From: Archaeoglobales archaeon
Lineage (GTDB): Archaea > Halobacteriota > Archaeoglobi > Archaeoglobales > Archaeoglobaceae
Assembly (NCBI GenBank): GCA_003662985.1
Contig: QMZD01000114.1
Location: 1 to 6,278, forward strand
Length of the DNA stretch: 6,278 bases
Direction of reading: 5' to 3'
Positions 1-6,152 of the stretch are shown here, one piece after another. Under the pieces are notes generated by a model. That model saw only the letters and a program-made list of their open reading frames with translations, did not search any database and was not told where the DNA came from. The first letter of the stretch is position 1; every line of letters starts with the position of its first letter. The position numbers and the translations under genes are program-made.

Positions 1-1
1 A

Positions 2-280
2 GCTCTCGTAAGATTTGCTGAAAAGAGGGGATTGCATGAGGACTACGTGATTCCGCACATGACTGAAGCAGAAGTGTTTCCCGAGGTCGCTCTGGCGGTT
101 GCAAAGAAGGCGATGGAGCAGGGACTTGCAAGGCTTAAACTTAGCGAAGAGGAAATTTATGAGCATGCAAGGCAGATGATTATGAGTTCAGAAAGTAAGA
201 TAAGGTTCCTCATGGAGAAAGGTTTTATTCCAGAGCCTCCAAACGGCCTAGAGTTGTCGGCTGATTTCATAGTTGAATGA
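2..280 (+). CDS. NAD(P)-dependent malic enzyme (malate oxidoreductase, decarboxylating), C-terminal part
   Basis: This frame is open from the left edge and ends at TGA 278-280, giving the last 92 residues of a protein that begins outside the window. The C-terminal signature of the malic enzyme family is visible: the stretch YVIPHMTEAEVFPEVALAVA, then KKAMEQGLARLKLSEEEIYE and a final helix ending in MEKGFIPEPP. Family members oxidatively decarboxylate malate to pyruvate and CO2 and reduce NAD or NADP in the cytoplasm. The catalytic and Rossmann portions lie upstream, so cofactor preference cannot be judged. A TTG at 32 could be misread as a start, but homology clearly continues to its left (ALVRFAEKRG). 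The next gene on the same strand is fno, which exchanges hydride between NADP(H) and F420, so the pair could move malate-derived electrons to F420. That link is inference. Confidence 0.88.
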   Translation, partial: ALVRFAEKRGLHEDYVIPHMTEAEVFPEVALAVAKKAMEQGLARLKLSEEEIYEHARQMIMSSESKIRFLMEKGFIPEPPNGLELSADFIVE

Positions 281-300
281 CTTAAATGGTTGAATGATTT

Positions 301-340
301 ATGAGATCTGATGAGATTTGATGAAATTTAATGAATTGGT
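301..340 (+). repeat. Four degenerate tandem decamers starting ATGA
   Basis: Four consecutive 10-base units each begin ATGA: ATGAGATCTG, ATGAGATTTG, ATGAAATTTA and ATGAATTGGT. The first two differ at one position and the later two are more diverged. Related ATGA/TGAATGA words continue on both sides (276-300 and 341-360). They lie in the malic enzyme-fno spacer. They may be a decayed slippage repeat, and no function is evident. Confidence 0.6.
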
Positions 341-366
341 TAAATGAATAGATTAGTGATGGGGCA

Positions 367-421
367 GGTAAGTGATAACGGTAAAGTAAGGTGATAGGGT
401 AAAGGTAAGGTAATCAGGTAA
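367..421 (+). repeat. Cluster of six GGTAA pentamers in the fno leader
   Basis: GGTAA occurs at 367-371, 380-384, 398-402, 404-408, 409-413 and 417-421. A Shine-Dalgarno-like GGTGAT at 390-395 is interspersed, and the true fno ribosome binding site at 425-430 has nearly the same sequence. The strand is almost free of C from 281 to 430, with about five in 150 bases. The cluster could be slippage expansion of a ribosome-binding-like word or a purine-rich element of the leader. Confidence 0.55.
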
Positions 422-423
422 TA

Positions 424-430
424 AGGTGAT
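424..430 (+). promoter_or_regulatory. Ribosome binding site of fno
   Basis: AGGTGAT matches the complement of the archaeal 16S 3' end and lies four bases before ATG 435. It decides the start: the in-frame GTG at 426 is inside the binding site itself and is not a start. Confidence 0.8.
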
Positions 431-434
431 CTCC

Positions 435-1100
435 ATGAAATCAAACTTCAAAATCGCCTTGCTCGGCGGGACTGGCCACTTAGGCATAGGCCTAGCAGTA
501 AGATTTGCCATCTTGGGCCACGACGTAATAGTAGGCTCTAGAAAACTTGAGAAAGCAAAAATGAAAGCAAACGAATACAACCAAATCCTAGAAAAGCTGG
601 GAGAAAAACCAACAATCAAAGGTTTGGCAAACGAGGATGCAGCAAAGCAGGCTGACATCTCAGTCTTCACAATTCCATGGGAACATGCCTTTGCTACTGC
701 CGAATTCCTTAAACAAGCTTTAAAGGACAAGATAGTCATCTCACCCCTCGTCCCCATGGAAAAGAGAGGGAAAACCTTCTACTATTCAAAGCTCCCCGAA
801 GGTTCAGCAGCAGAAAAGCTTGCAACAATCCTCGACAGTAAAGTAATCTCAGCCTACCAAACAATTCCTGCCGAGAAATTCGCCCGCCTCAACGAAAAAT
901 TCGAGTGGGATGTTGCTGTCTGCGGAGACAACGATGAGGCCAAAAAAATCGTCATCGAACTAACAAACCAGATCGATGGTCTCAAAGCTTACGATGCCGG
1001 GCCGCTAGCAGTCTCATCAATGGTGGAAAGCCTTACTCCTCTACTCATCAACATCATGCTCAGAAACAAGCTTAAGGATTTGGGGGTTAGGTTTGTTTAA
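435..1100 (+). CDS. fno: F420H2:NADP oxidoreductase (NADPH-dependent F420 reductase)
   Basis: The 221-residue protein catalyses reversible hydride transfer between coenzyme F420H2 and NADP+ in the cytoplasm, linking the F420 pool to biosynthetic NADPH. The N-terminal Rossmann motif ALLGGTGHLGIGLA (residues 8-21) is followed by GSRK (34-37), whose Ser and Arg are placed to bind the NADP 2'-phosphate. Further family blocks are TIPWEHA (79-85), ISPLVP (102-107), the F420-side stretch AYQTIPAEKF (140-149), WDVAVCGD (158-165) and the C-terminal DAGPL/VESLTPLLINI (187-207). Length and domain order match the archaeal family, and the overall similarity is to the Archaeoglobus enzyme as I remember it. 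Residue 142 is Gln where I recall His in A. fulgidus; Gln may occur in other members. The start at 435 follows GGTGAT by 4 nt. Codon use is distinctive: all nine Asn codons are AAC and 13 of 18 Ile codons are ATC. The gene symbol npdG is a synonym. Confidence 0.95.
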   Translation: MKSNFKIALLGGTGHLGIGLAVRFAILGHDVIVGSRKLEKAKMKANEYNQILEKLGEKPTIKGLANEDAAKQADISVFTIPWEHAFATAEFLKQALKDKIVISPLVPMEKRGKTFYYSKLPEGSAAEKLATILDSKVISAYQTIPAEKFARLNEKFEWDVAVCGDNDEAKKIVIELTNQIDGLKAYDAGPLAVSSMVESLTPLLINIMLRNKLKDLGVRFV

Positions 1101-1149
1101 TTTTAATAGTAATGAAATTAAATAAGTGGACGAAAATAAGTAGAAGTGT

Positions 1150-1164
1150 TTTTAGGTCCTAAAA
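1150..1164. repeat. Perfect palindrome TTTTAGG-T-CCTAAAA
   Basis: Seven-base arms are separated by a single base, in the spacer between the convergent fno and TRAP genes. It reads the same on both strands, so it could be a protein site or a hairpin with a minimal loop (6 bp around GTC). It lies 50 bases after the fno stop and 90 bases after the permease stop, so a transcript-end role for either is possible. Confidence 0.6.
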
Positions 1165-1170
1165 GGTAGC

Positions 1171-1187
1171 ACGCTTCTTACAAGCGT
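1171..1187. repeat. Inverted repeat ACGCTT-N5-AAGCGT
   Basis: A six-base stem with loop CTTAC lies just downstream of the 1150-1164 palindrome. Its left arm can pair instead with 1142-1149 (AGAAGTGT against ACGCTTCT, one U-G pair), which would enclose the palindrome. On the minus strand the hairpin is followed by a short T-run (CTTTTA), so it might help end the TRAP transcript. Archaeal terminators usually rely on T-tracts, so this is tentative. Confidence 0.5.
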
Positions 1188-1254
1188 TCTAGGGATAGCG
1201 TTTTCTCAGCCTTGTTAGACCCTTTGTTGGAGATGATCTAGCACTTAAACTCTC

Positions 1255-3204
1255 TCATTTCTCATCATGGTAGGTTGAGATTGTTTGAGTTCTTTTGATT
1301 CCAACCACTACTGCAAGCAGAAGAAGTAGTGCGACACCAGCAGACAACGTTTTCTCAGGGTAGAAGAGCACAAAGAATCCCAGCAAGACGATAGGTATTT
1401 TCCCAGCAAAGTCAATATATGTTTTTCCACTTAATTTTCCAAAAGATCCTACGGTGATCGCTAAACATGCTGTCAACACTATCAAAAACCCTATCAGTTG
1501 CTGAACTCCCGGTTCGACAACCAGTTCATCCCACTTGAAGACCGTGAATATCATTAGATATATCGGAAGTATCCATTTCTGAGTGTAAAACGCTGTTTTT
1601 ACGAATGGAGTCTCTGCAATTCTTGATGTCACAGCTGCAATCAATGCGACTGGCGGTGTGAACTCTGAGATTGCTGCAACGAGGAATATGAAGAAATGTG
1701 CCACCCATGGGTTAATTCCGAAGTAGGTGAATTGAGGGGCTATTAGTACGGCTGTGATGATATATACAGCTGAAGGTGGAAGTCCAAAGCCAAGAAAGAA
1801 CGCAAAAACAAATCCTAAAGCTATTAAAAGCAGAAAACTCTCTTGCCCAACACTTAGCAGAATCATACCAAGTTTCATGAGCCAACCGCTAACAGTAAAC
1901 AGATTTATCAAGATACCTAGTGTTGCTAGAAGAAGCATTATATCCACAATAACTTCAGGATATCCTTCAACTGTACCCCTTAGGTTTTTACTCAGCCCAG
2001 AGAGCTTAGATTTTATATCAGACCTTCCACTGATAGTCAAGTGTAAGATTGAAGTTCCAACTAAAAACACAATCACTACTGCTAATGCCGCTCTGATTTC
2101 CGGCCACCATAGACCACCCATCAGGTATATCAAGAGGATAATGCACGCAAAAAACAACATAGTACAAGTCTTATCGAGCAGAGTAGGTTTTCCTATCTTA
2201 GAGATAATATCTACTGCGCTTTCCAGTTTTGTGACTCTTACATACTGTAAAGTTAGCAGATAAACTGTTAAGGCGATAGAAAAGTAGTAAATAAAAGCCA
2301 GAACAAAGCCTCTGAGTATAACTTCAAAGTAACTTACACCGAGAAACTCGGCCATTATGAAGGCCGCTATAGCCATCACAGGTGGCATAATCAATCCACC
2401 AAGAGCTGCACTACCTTCTGTTGCGGCGGCATAAATCGGCGGAAATCCTGCTCTCCTCATTGCAGGTATTGTAAACTGTCCAACTAATGCTGAATCGGCC
2501 GCCCCAGACCCTGTACATGTTGCAACTGCCATTGAACTTACAACTGCTGTTTGAGGGATTAGTGTTGGTTTTTTACCGAGGGTTCCGATAATAGTCTTTA
2601 TCAGCGATCTATCTACCCCAAATCCCTTGGCAGCCCCCATTAGTAGCAGGAAAGCACCGATTATTCCTGCTCCTACTTGGGCATAAGTTCCGAAAATTCC
2701 CAGTTTTATTTCAACAGTTGAAGAAGTTAGAACTCTATCTAATGAGATTCCTGGCTGTCTAAGAATTCCTGGAAAATATTCTCCATACAAACAGTATACA
2801 ATTAGGAAAATGGCTAATCCAAAGAGAACTTTATGCTCTCTTCTTGCATACTCCAGTATGAGGAGGAATAGGGAAACTCCAACAAACTTGTCTACAAGAT
2901 TATAGGAACCTGCTCTGTAATATATTAATTCCATATAATTTATTGGAAGGTAAACTATAGCAAAAAGACATAATGTAATATACGTTCCTGCAATTATGTA
3001 CTGAAATTTCCCAAATCTTGGATAAAGTTTCTCATTCTTTAAGCTTTGTAGAACATACAATATATATGCCAGAGGCACAAATACTAATACCCAAAACATT
3101 GTTCCCATATATCCTGTGATGTAATAATAAATAGCACATGAGAAATATATTAACGAAAGTATAAAAATAAAAAAAGATAAAAATTTGTTGTTTTCTCCAG
3201 GCAT
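1255..3204 (-). CDS. TAXI-type TRAP transporter permease, fused 4TM-12TM (DctQM-like)
   Basis: This 649-residue integral membrane protein would be the ion-coupled permease that accepts substrate from the neighbouring binding protein. The N-terminal part (about residues 8-150) holds several hydrophobic helices and corresponds to the small DctQ-like subunit. The rest is the DctM-like large subunit. Signatures are visible in both repeat halves: TCTGSGAADSALVGQFTIPA (229-248) with GGLIMPPVMAIAAFIMAEFLG (269-289, split here as GGLIMPPVM and AIAAFIMAE) in the first, and LGFGLPPSAVYIITA (471-485) with SEFTPPVALIAA (513-524) in the second. Length and organisation are those of the fused TRAP permeases that partner TAXI proteins. 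Several more helices (about 565-635) follow the second half. Translation starts at ATG 3204, 11 nt after the binding-protein stop, behind a strong AGGAGGA, so coupled translation is likely. The substrate cannot be read from the sequence; organic anions are usual for the family. Confidence 0.93.
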   Translation of the reverse strand: MPGENNKFLSFFIFILSLIYFSCAIYYYITGYMGTMFWVLVFVPLAYILYVLQSLKNEKLYPRFGKFQYIIAGTYITLCLFAIVYLPINYMELIYYRAGSYNLVDKFVGVSLFLLILEYARREHKVLFGLAIFLIVYCLYGEYFPGILRQPGISLDRVLTSSTVEIKLGIFGTYAQVGAGIIGAFLLLMGAAKGFGVDRSLIKTIIGTLGKKPTLIPQTAVVSSMAVATCTGSGAADSALVGQFTIPAMRRAGFPPIYAAATEGSAALGGLIMPPVMAIAAFIMAEFLGVSYFEVILRGFVLAFIYYFSIALTVYLLTLQYVRVTKLESAVDIISKIGKPTLLDKTCTMLFFACIILLIYLMGGLWWPEIRAALAVVIVFLVGTSILHLTISGRSDIKSKLSGLSKNLRGTVEGYPEVIVDIMLLLATLGILINLFTVSGWLMKLGMILLSVGQESFLLLIALGFVFAFFLGFGLPPSAVYIITAVLIAPQFTYFGINPWVAHFFIFLVAAISEFTPPVALIAAVTSRIAETPFVKTAFYTQKWILPIYLMIFTVFKWDELVVEPGVQQLIGFLIVLTACLAITVGSFGKLSGKTYIDFAGKIPIVLLGFFVLFYPEKTLSAGVALLLLLAVVVGIKRTQTISTYHDEK

Positions 3205-3210
3205 CAGTTA

Positions 3211-3217
3211 TCCTCCT
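3211..3217 (-). promoter_or_regulatory. Ribosome binding site of the TRAP permease, overlapping the upstream stop
   Basis: On the minus strand TAGGAGGATAACTGATG contains the TAG stop of the binding protein (3218-3216), an AGGAGGA ribosome binding site sharing two of its bases, and the permease ATG at 3204. The arrangement supports one bicistronic message with translational coupling. Confidence 0.8.
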
Positions 3218-4292
3218 ACTTCTTTGCAATGTGCTCGTCCCACTCACTATTCCATAATCCTTTTTCTTTGAGGTATTTTGCCAGTCCCGGATGTATTGGC
3301 ATTATATTTGGGTCTGCTGATTTTATTCCACCTATTTGGAATTCTGCAACATTCTCTACTAGTGGTTTAAGGCCCGGATCAACTTGTGTTAACCTGTCCG
3401 CATTCTTTTCAACTGATTTGAGGAGGTTGTAGACTGCATCCTCGGGCATGTTAACACTTGCGTGGTATCCGAAGTAGAATGGTACTGCATGTGCTGTATC
3501 TTTAATATCTGTTACCTTGCTTAAATCTACCTCGACAACTTGGTATCCTGCTGCCTCAATCTTTTGGATTTCTTGAGAAGTCATTTTTATGGGGACGAGT
3601 TTACCCTTACAGCTTATTGTCAGCTCCTGTCCCCAAGTCGGAAGGGACACTCTTGCAGTGGTGTACAAACCAGTTGCAACTATTGTTCCCTCTTCGAGAG
3701 CCTTGCAGACGAACTTTGAGTCAACCTCAACATGCTGGGGTTCTACTCCAAGAGCTGCAAATGCTCTTCGCAGATTTAGGTGGTTCATGTATCCAGATGG
3801 GGTCATAAATACGGGTTTGCCATCTAGATCGCTCCAACTTTTTATTTTGTCCGCATTTTCCTCGGTTGTTAGTAGGAATGTTTCCATGGTGTATGCCCAG
3901 AATGTTTGTACAGGCATCTGCTTTACTTCAGACTTAAATCCTTCGAATGGTCCAGTAAAATCATACAGCTTGCGTGCTCCGAGATCTGCAAGGTATGTAC
4001 TCTCAACTTCTCCCTTACAGAACCCTTTAATAGCGGCGGTGGTTGAGCTGTATGGATTTATCGAAAATTCGTATCCCGGTACATCGTCTTTTATATTGTT
4101 AATGACCCCACTAATCACTCTGTAGCCGTATGAGCCGGGATCAGCGGTCCCCCATCTCCAATTTTTTGGGGTTTGTGCTTCTGGAGTTGGGGTTTTTGTT
4201 TCTGCGGCTGGTGGTTTTTCTCCTGTGCACCCAAGGACTAAGCTTGCAACAACTAGTGTTACAACCATTAACACCAGTTTCCCAGATACCAT
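3216..4292 (-). CDS. TAXI-family TRAP transporter substrate-binding lipoprotein
   Basis: The 358-residue protein would bind substrate outside the membrane and deliver it to the fused permease encoded next. From ATG 4292 it has a lipoprotein signal: MVSGK, a hydrophobic core to about residue 20, and LVLGC with Cys22 as the lipid anchor. A Pro/Thr-rich linker follows (27-42). The mature domain begins WGTADPGSYGYR (47-57), the TAXI counterpart of the usual glycine-rich first block, and ends with IMPIHPGLAKYLKEKG (330-345), a typical TAXI C-terminal motif. The segment around SSTTAAIKGFCKGEVESTYLAD looks diverged from common TAXI proteins. The frame is open upstream to ATG 4391 (33 more residues). 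I prefer 4292 because it places the signal peptide at the N-terminus and a TATA-like box lies between the two starts. GTG 4298 is another option. There is no good ribosome binding site, which fits a short-leader message. Confidence 0.88.
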   Translation of the reverse strand: MVSGKLVLMVVTLVVASLVLGCTGEKPPAAETKTPTPEAQTPKNWRWGTADPGSYGYRVISGVINNIKDDVPGYEFSINPYSSTTAAIKGFCKGEVESTYLADLGARKLYDFTGPFEGFKSEVKQMPVQTFWAYTMETFLLTTEENADKIKSWSDLDGKPVFMTPSGYMNHLNLRRAFAALGVEPQHVEVDSKFVCKALEEGTIVATGLYTTARVSLPTWGQELTISCKGKLVPIKMTSQEIQKIEAAGYQVVEVDLSKVTDIKDTAHAVPFYFGYHASVNMPEDAVYNLLKSVEKNADRLTQVDPGLKPLVENVAEFQIGGIKSADPNIMPIHPGLAKYLKEKGLWNSEWDEHIAKK

Positions 4293-4330
4293 ATTCACGT
4301 ATGCAAATTGATGCTTTAAAAAGGTTTCGA

Positions 4331-4340
4331 TTTTTATAAA
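4331..4340 (-). promoter_or_regulatory. Candidate proximal TATA box for the TAXI-TRAP operon
   Basis: The minus strand reads TTTATAAAAA, preceded by an A-rich BRE-like CAGAAATA. Transcription would begin about 25 bases downstream, near 4310, giving a leader of only 10-20 bases before 4298 or 4292. That agrees with the lack of a ribosome binding site. The call rests on motif and spacing only. Confidence 0.5.
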
Positions 4341-4406
4341 TATTTCTGAATTTAGTTTAAAATGGGTTAAATAATATGTCGTATTTTTCATCAGCAGTCC
4401 ATTTAG

Positions 4407-4475
4407 TCACAGTTCAAACACTTTCAACGATTAAACAAACAACCCTCTTTTAGGGATTTTGCAGCACTGTGAACT
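4407..4475. repeat. Compound inverted repeat, possible operator pair
   Basis: TCACAGTTCA (4407-4416) and ACTGTGAACT (4466-4475) form two overlapping inverted matches: TCACAGT with ACTGTGA (7 bp) and AGTTCA with TGAACT (6 bp). On the minus strand the two copies read TGAACTGTGA and AGTTCACAGT. One lies just downstream of the distal TATA box and the other in the putative leader, so a regulator contacting both is conceivable. No regulator can be named. Confidence 0.4.
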
Positions 4476-4481
4476 TTTTCG

Positions 4482-4490
4482 TTTATATAT
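4482..4490 (-). promoter_or_regulatory. Candidate distal TATA box upstream of the TAXI-TRAP operon
   Basis: The minus strand reads GAAATATATAAACG, a near-consensus archaeal TATA box with an A-rich BRE-like element. The predicted start would be near 4460, leaving a leader of about 165 bases before ATG 4292. The box starts 15 bases past the stop of the VOC gene. The plus-strand reading (TTTATATAT) is also TATA-like, but no plus-strand gene follows. Confidence 0.5.
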
Positions 4491-4505
4491 TTCATTGTTC
4501 CTCCA

Positions 4506-4952
<447 letters not shown>

Positions 4953-5077
4953 CTAGGCAAAGGCTTTCTAATGACAAATTTATCACCAGTAATGATCGTA
5001 TTATTTCCTAATTAATACTTTTCTGGATGCATTAGATAAAGGAACAAACACATCTCCGATCATGCACGGGGACTCTA

Positions 5078-5140
5078 AATCAACAATGAATTTCTTTTCT
5101 CAGTAAAATAGAGGTTTTTGGTAGCATTTGATTGTTGATT
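5078..5140. repeat. 10-bp perfect inverted repeat, 43-base spacer, between nrpR-like and VOC genes
   Basis: AATCAACAAT (5078-5087) and ATTGTTGATT (5131-5140) are exact reverse complements. They sit just after the nrpR-like stop and upstream of the VOC gene. A second weak stem, TCTCCG with CGGGGA (5053-5058/5067-5072, one wobble), lies next to them. They could be part of a transcript end or a spaced binding site. The rest of this 228-bp spacer shows no gene and no convincing TATA box. Confidence 0.45.
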
Positions 5141-5156
5141 GGAAGAAGAATTTATC

Positions 5157-6140
5157 TCAAGTAAGTTTATTCACTCTCTTGAATATTTTAAAATCAATAA
5201 GAGCTTGATTGATTTTAAGCTCAGGATCAAGGCCTAACTCGTAAAGCGGTGACAGCTGGTTAATTCCAGCCTGAAACATCATCATTGCTCTTCTACCTGT
5301 TGGTATTCCGAAGATGTCAGTCATCGGAGGGGTGATGGCTATAACTTTTCCTATCCCTCTCGATTCGGCGAGAATGACTTCGTTCCTAACCTCCTCTAGG
5401 GCATGGGGGTTGAAGCTCCTTATAGCCGTAACAACGAATCCGTCACCGCTCTTTACAACGTTGAAAACAGAGGTATAACCTGCTCTCACTAGGAGCAGTC
5501 CCGGACTGATTGTTGTGCCGCTGTAGTTAATTAGCTCAACTAACCCGTAGGGTTTTGACCCAACGTATTTCAGCAATCCTGCATACTCAACTTTCAGAAC
5601 AACCCCTATGTTGAGCATGATTATATCGTATATGGTACTTGAAATTGTTCCTAGGGCAACTTTCCCGTTTTCAACCACGATGGAATCAGCAATTTCGCCT
5701 TCATCGAACACTGCAACGAGGTTCGTTGTAGAAACTTCAGAGTTTAGAACCAAAGCAAGTATTTCCATTGCTTTTTCAAATTTATCCTTGTCAATTATCG
5801 CGAAACTGGTAGGAACTGTCCCTTCCATCGTGTAAAGATTGAAGGTGGAACGGAGGAGATTGTACTCAACTGTCTCGGAAAACTCTCCAAGCCTTTCAAA
5901 AACCATTTTCGTGGTCAGAACTTCTCTTCCTTTTTCGGTTAATAACCAGCTAGCATTATCCTTTTCCAAAAATCCATCTTTCAAAAGCTTTTCCAGTCTG
6001 TTTCTGATGGTTTTCTCGCTAAGTTTTAGACCTCTCTCCCTCAGCATCTTCTCTATTTCATTTACCCTCAACCCCATTCTCGCCTCAGAAATCACTCTCA
6101 GAATTTCTAAATAAACCGTATCGTTCATAGTATCGTTCAT
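5157..6140 (-). CDS. NrpR-like transcriptional regulator (winged helix + NRD/DUF128 domain)
   Basis: The 327-residue DNA-binding protein has a winged-helix domain (about 8-75; recognition helix SEKTIRNRLEKLLKDG at 41-56, wing ending in LLTEKGREVL). One NrpR regulatory domain (about 90-315) follows, with family blocks GTISS (164-168), YSGTTISP (206-213), RAGYTSV (219-225), FGIPTGRR (277-284) and AGINQLSP (291-298). In methanogens NrpR represses nitrogen fixation and assimilation genes and is released by 2-oxoglutarate. Ligand and targets here are not shown. The single HTH-single NRD layout resembles NrpRI-type proteins rather than the double-NRD form. ATG 6140 is chosen because GGTGAT lies three bases before it. 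A second ATG at 6128 comes from a 12-bp duplication (MNDTMNDT). It starts 12 nt after the sdhA stop and is probably cotranscribed with it. No nitrogen gene is visible in the window. Confidence 0.88.
   Translation of the reverse strand: MNDTMNDTVYLEILRVISEARMGLRVNEIEKMLRERGLKLSEKTIRNRLEKLLKDGFLEKDNASWLLTEKGREVLTTKMVFERLGEFSETVEYNLLRSTFNLYTMEGTVPTSFAIIDKDKFEKAMEILALVLNSEVSTTNLVAVFDEGEIADSIVVENGKVALGTISSTIYDIIMLNIGVVLKVEYAGLLKYVGSKPYGLVELINYSGTTISPGLLLVRAGYTSVFNVVKSGDGFVVTAIRSFNPHALEEVRNEVILAESRGIGKVIAITPPMTDIFGIPTGRRAMMMFQAGINQLSPLYELGLDPELKINQALIDFKIFKRVNKLT
6117..6140 (-). repeat. 12-bp tandem duplication at the start of the nrpR-like gene
   Basis: ATGAACGATACT is followed directly by ATGAACGATACG, 11 of 12 bases identical. 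This creates two in-frame ATG codons and the N-terminus MNDTMNDT. The first ATG has the better spacing to GGTGAT (3 bases, against 15). Confidence 0.85.
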
Positions 6141-6143
6141 AAC

Positions 6144-6149
6144 ATCACC
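6144..6149 (-). promoter_or_regulatory. Ribosome binding site of the nrpR-like gene
   Basis: GGTGAT on the minus strand lies within the 12-base gap between the sdhA stop (6153) and ATG 6140, three bases before that ATG. It supports the upstream of the two duplicated start codons and a shared message with sdhA. Confidence 0.7.
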
Positions 6150-6152
6150 TAA

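Noticed and set aside
301..340. Possible CRISPR-like array or C/D box RNA (TGATGA words)
   Set aside because: Units are 10 bases, contiguous and degenerate with no spacers. The TGATGA words lack a purine at the first C-box position and no properly spaced CTGA D box was seen.
353..757. Minus-strand open frame overlapping the fno leader and 5' half
   Set aside because: fno on the opposite strand is unambiguous. The antisense product is a composition-driven sequence without a recognisable domain.
1754..2263. Long open frame on the plus strand inside the TRAP permease gene
   Set aside because: It is antisense to a clear membrane transporter gene, its translation shows no recognisable domain, and there is no ribosome binding site.
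3589..4125. Long plus-strand open frame opposite the TAXI gene
   Set aside because: Same reasoning: it mirrors the coding frame of a recognised gene and its translation is Ser/Pro-rich with no domain.
4443..4455. Small hairpin CCCT-CTTTT-AGGG
   Set aside because: Only four base pairs, easily expected by chance. It has no T-tract context that would make a terminator.
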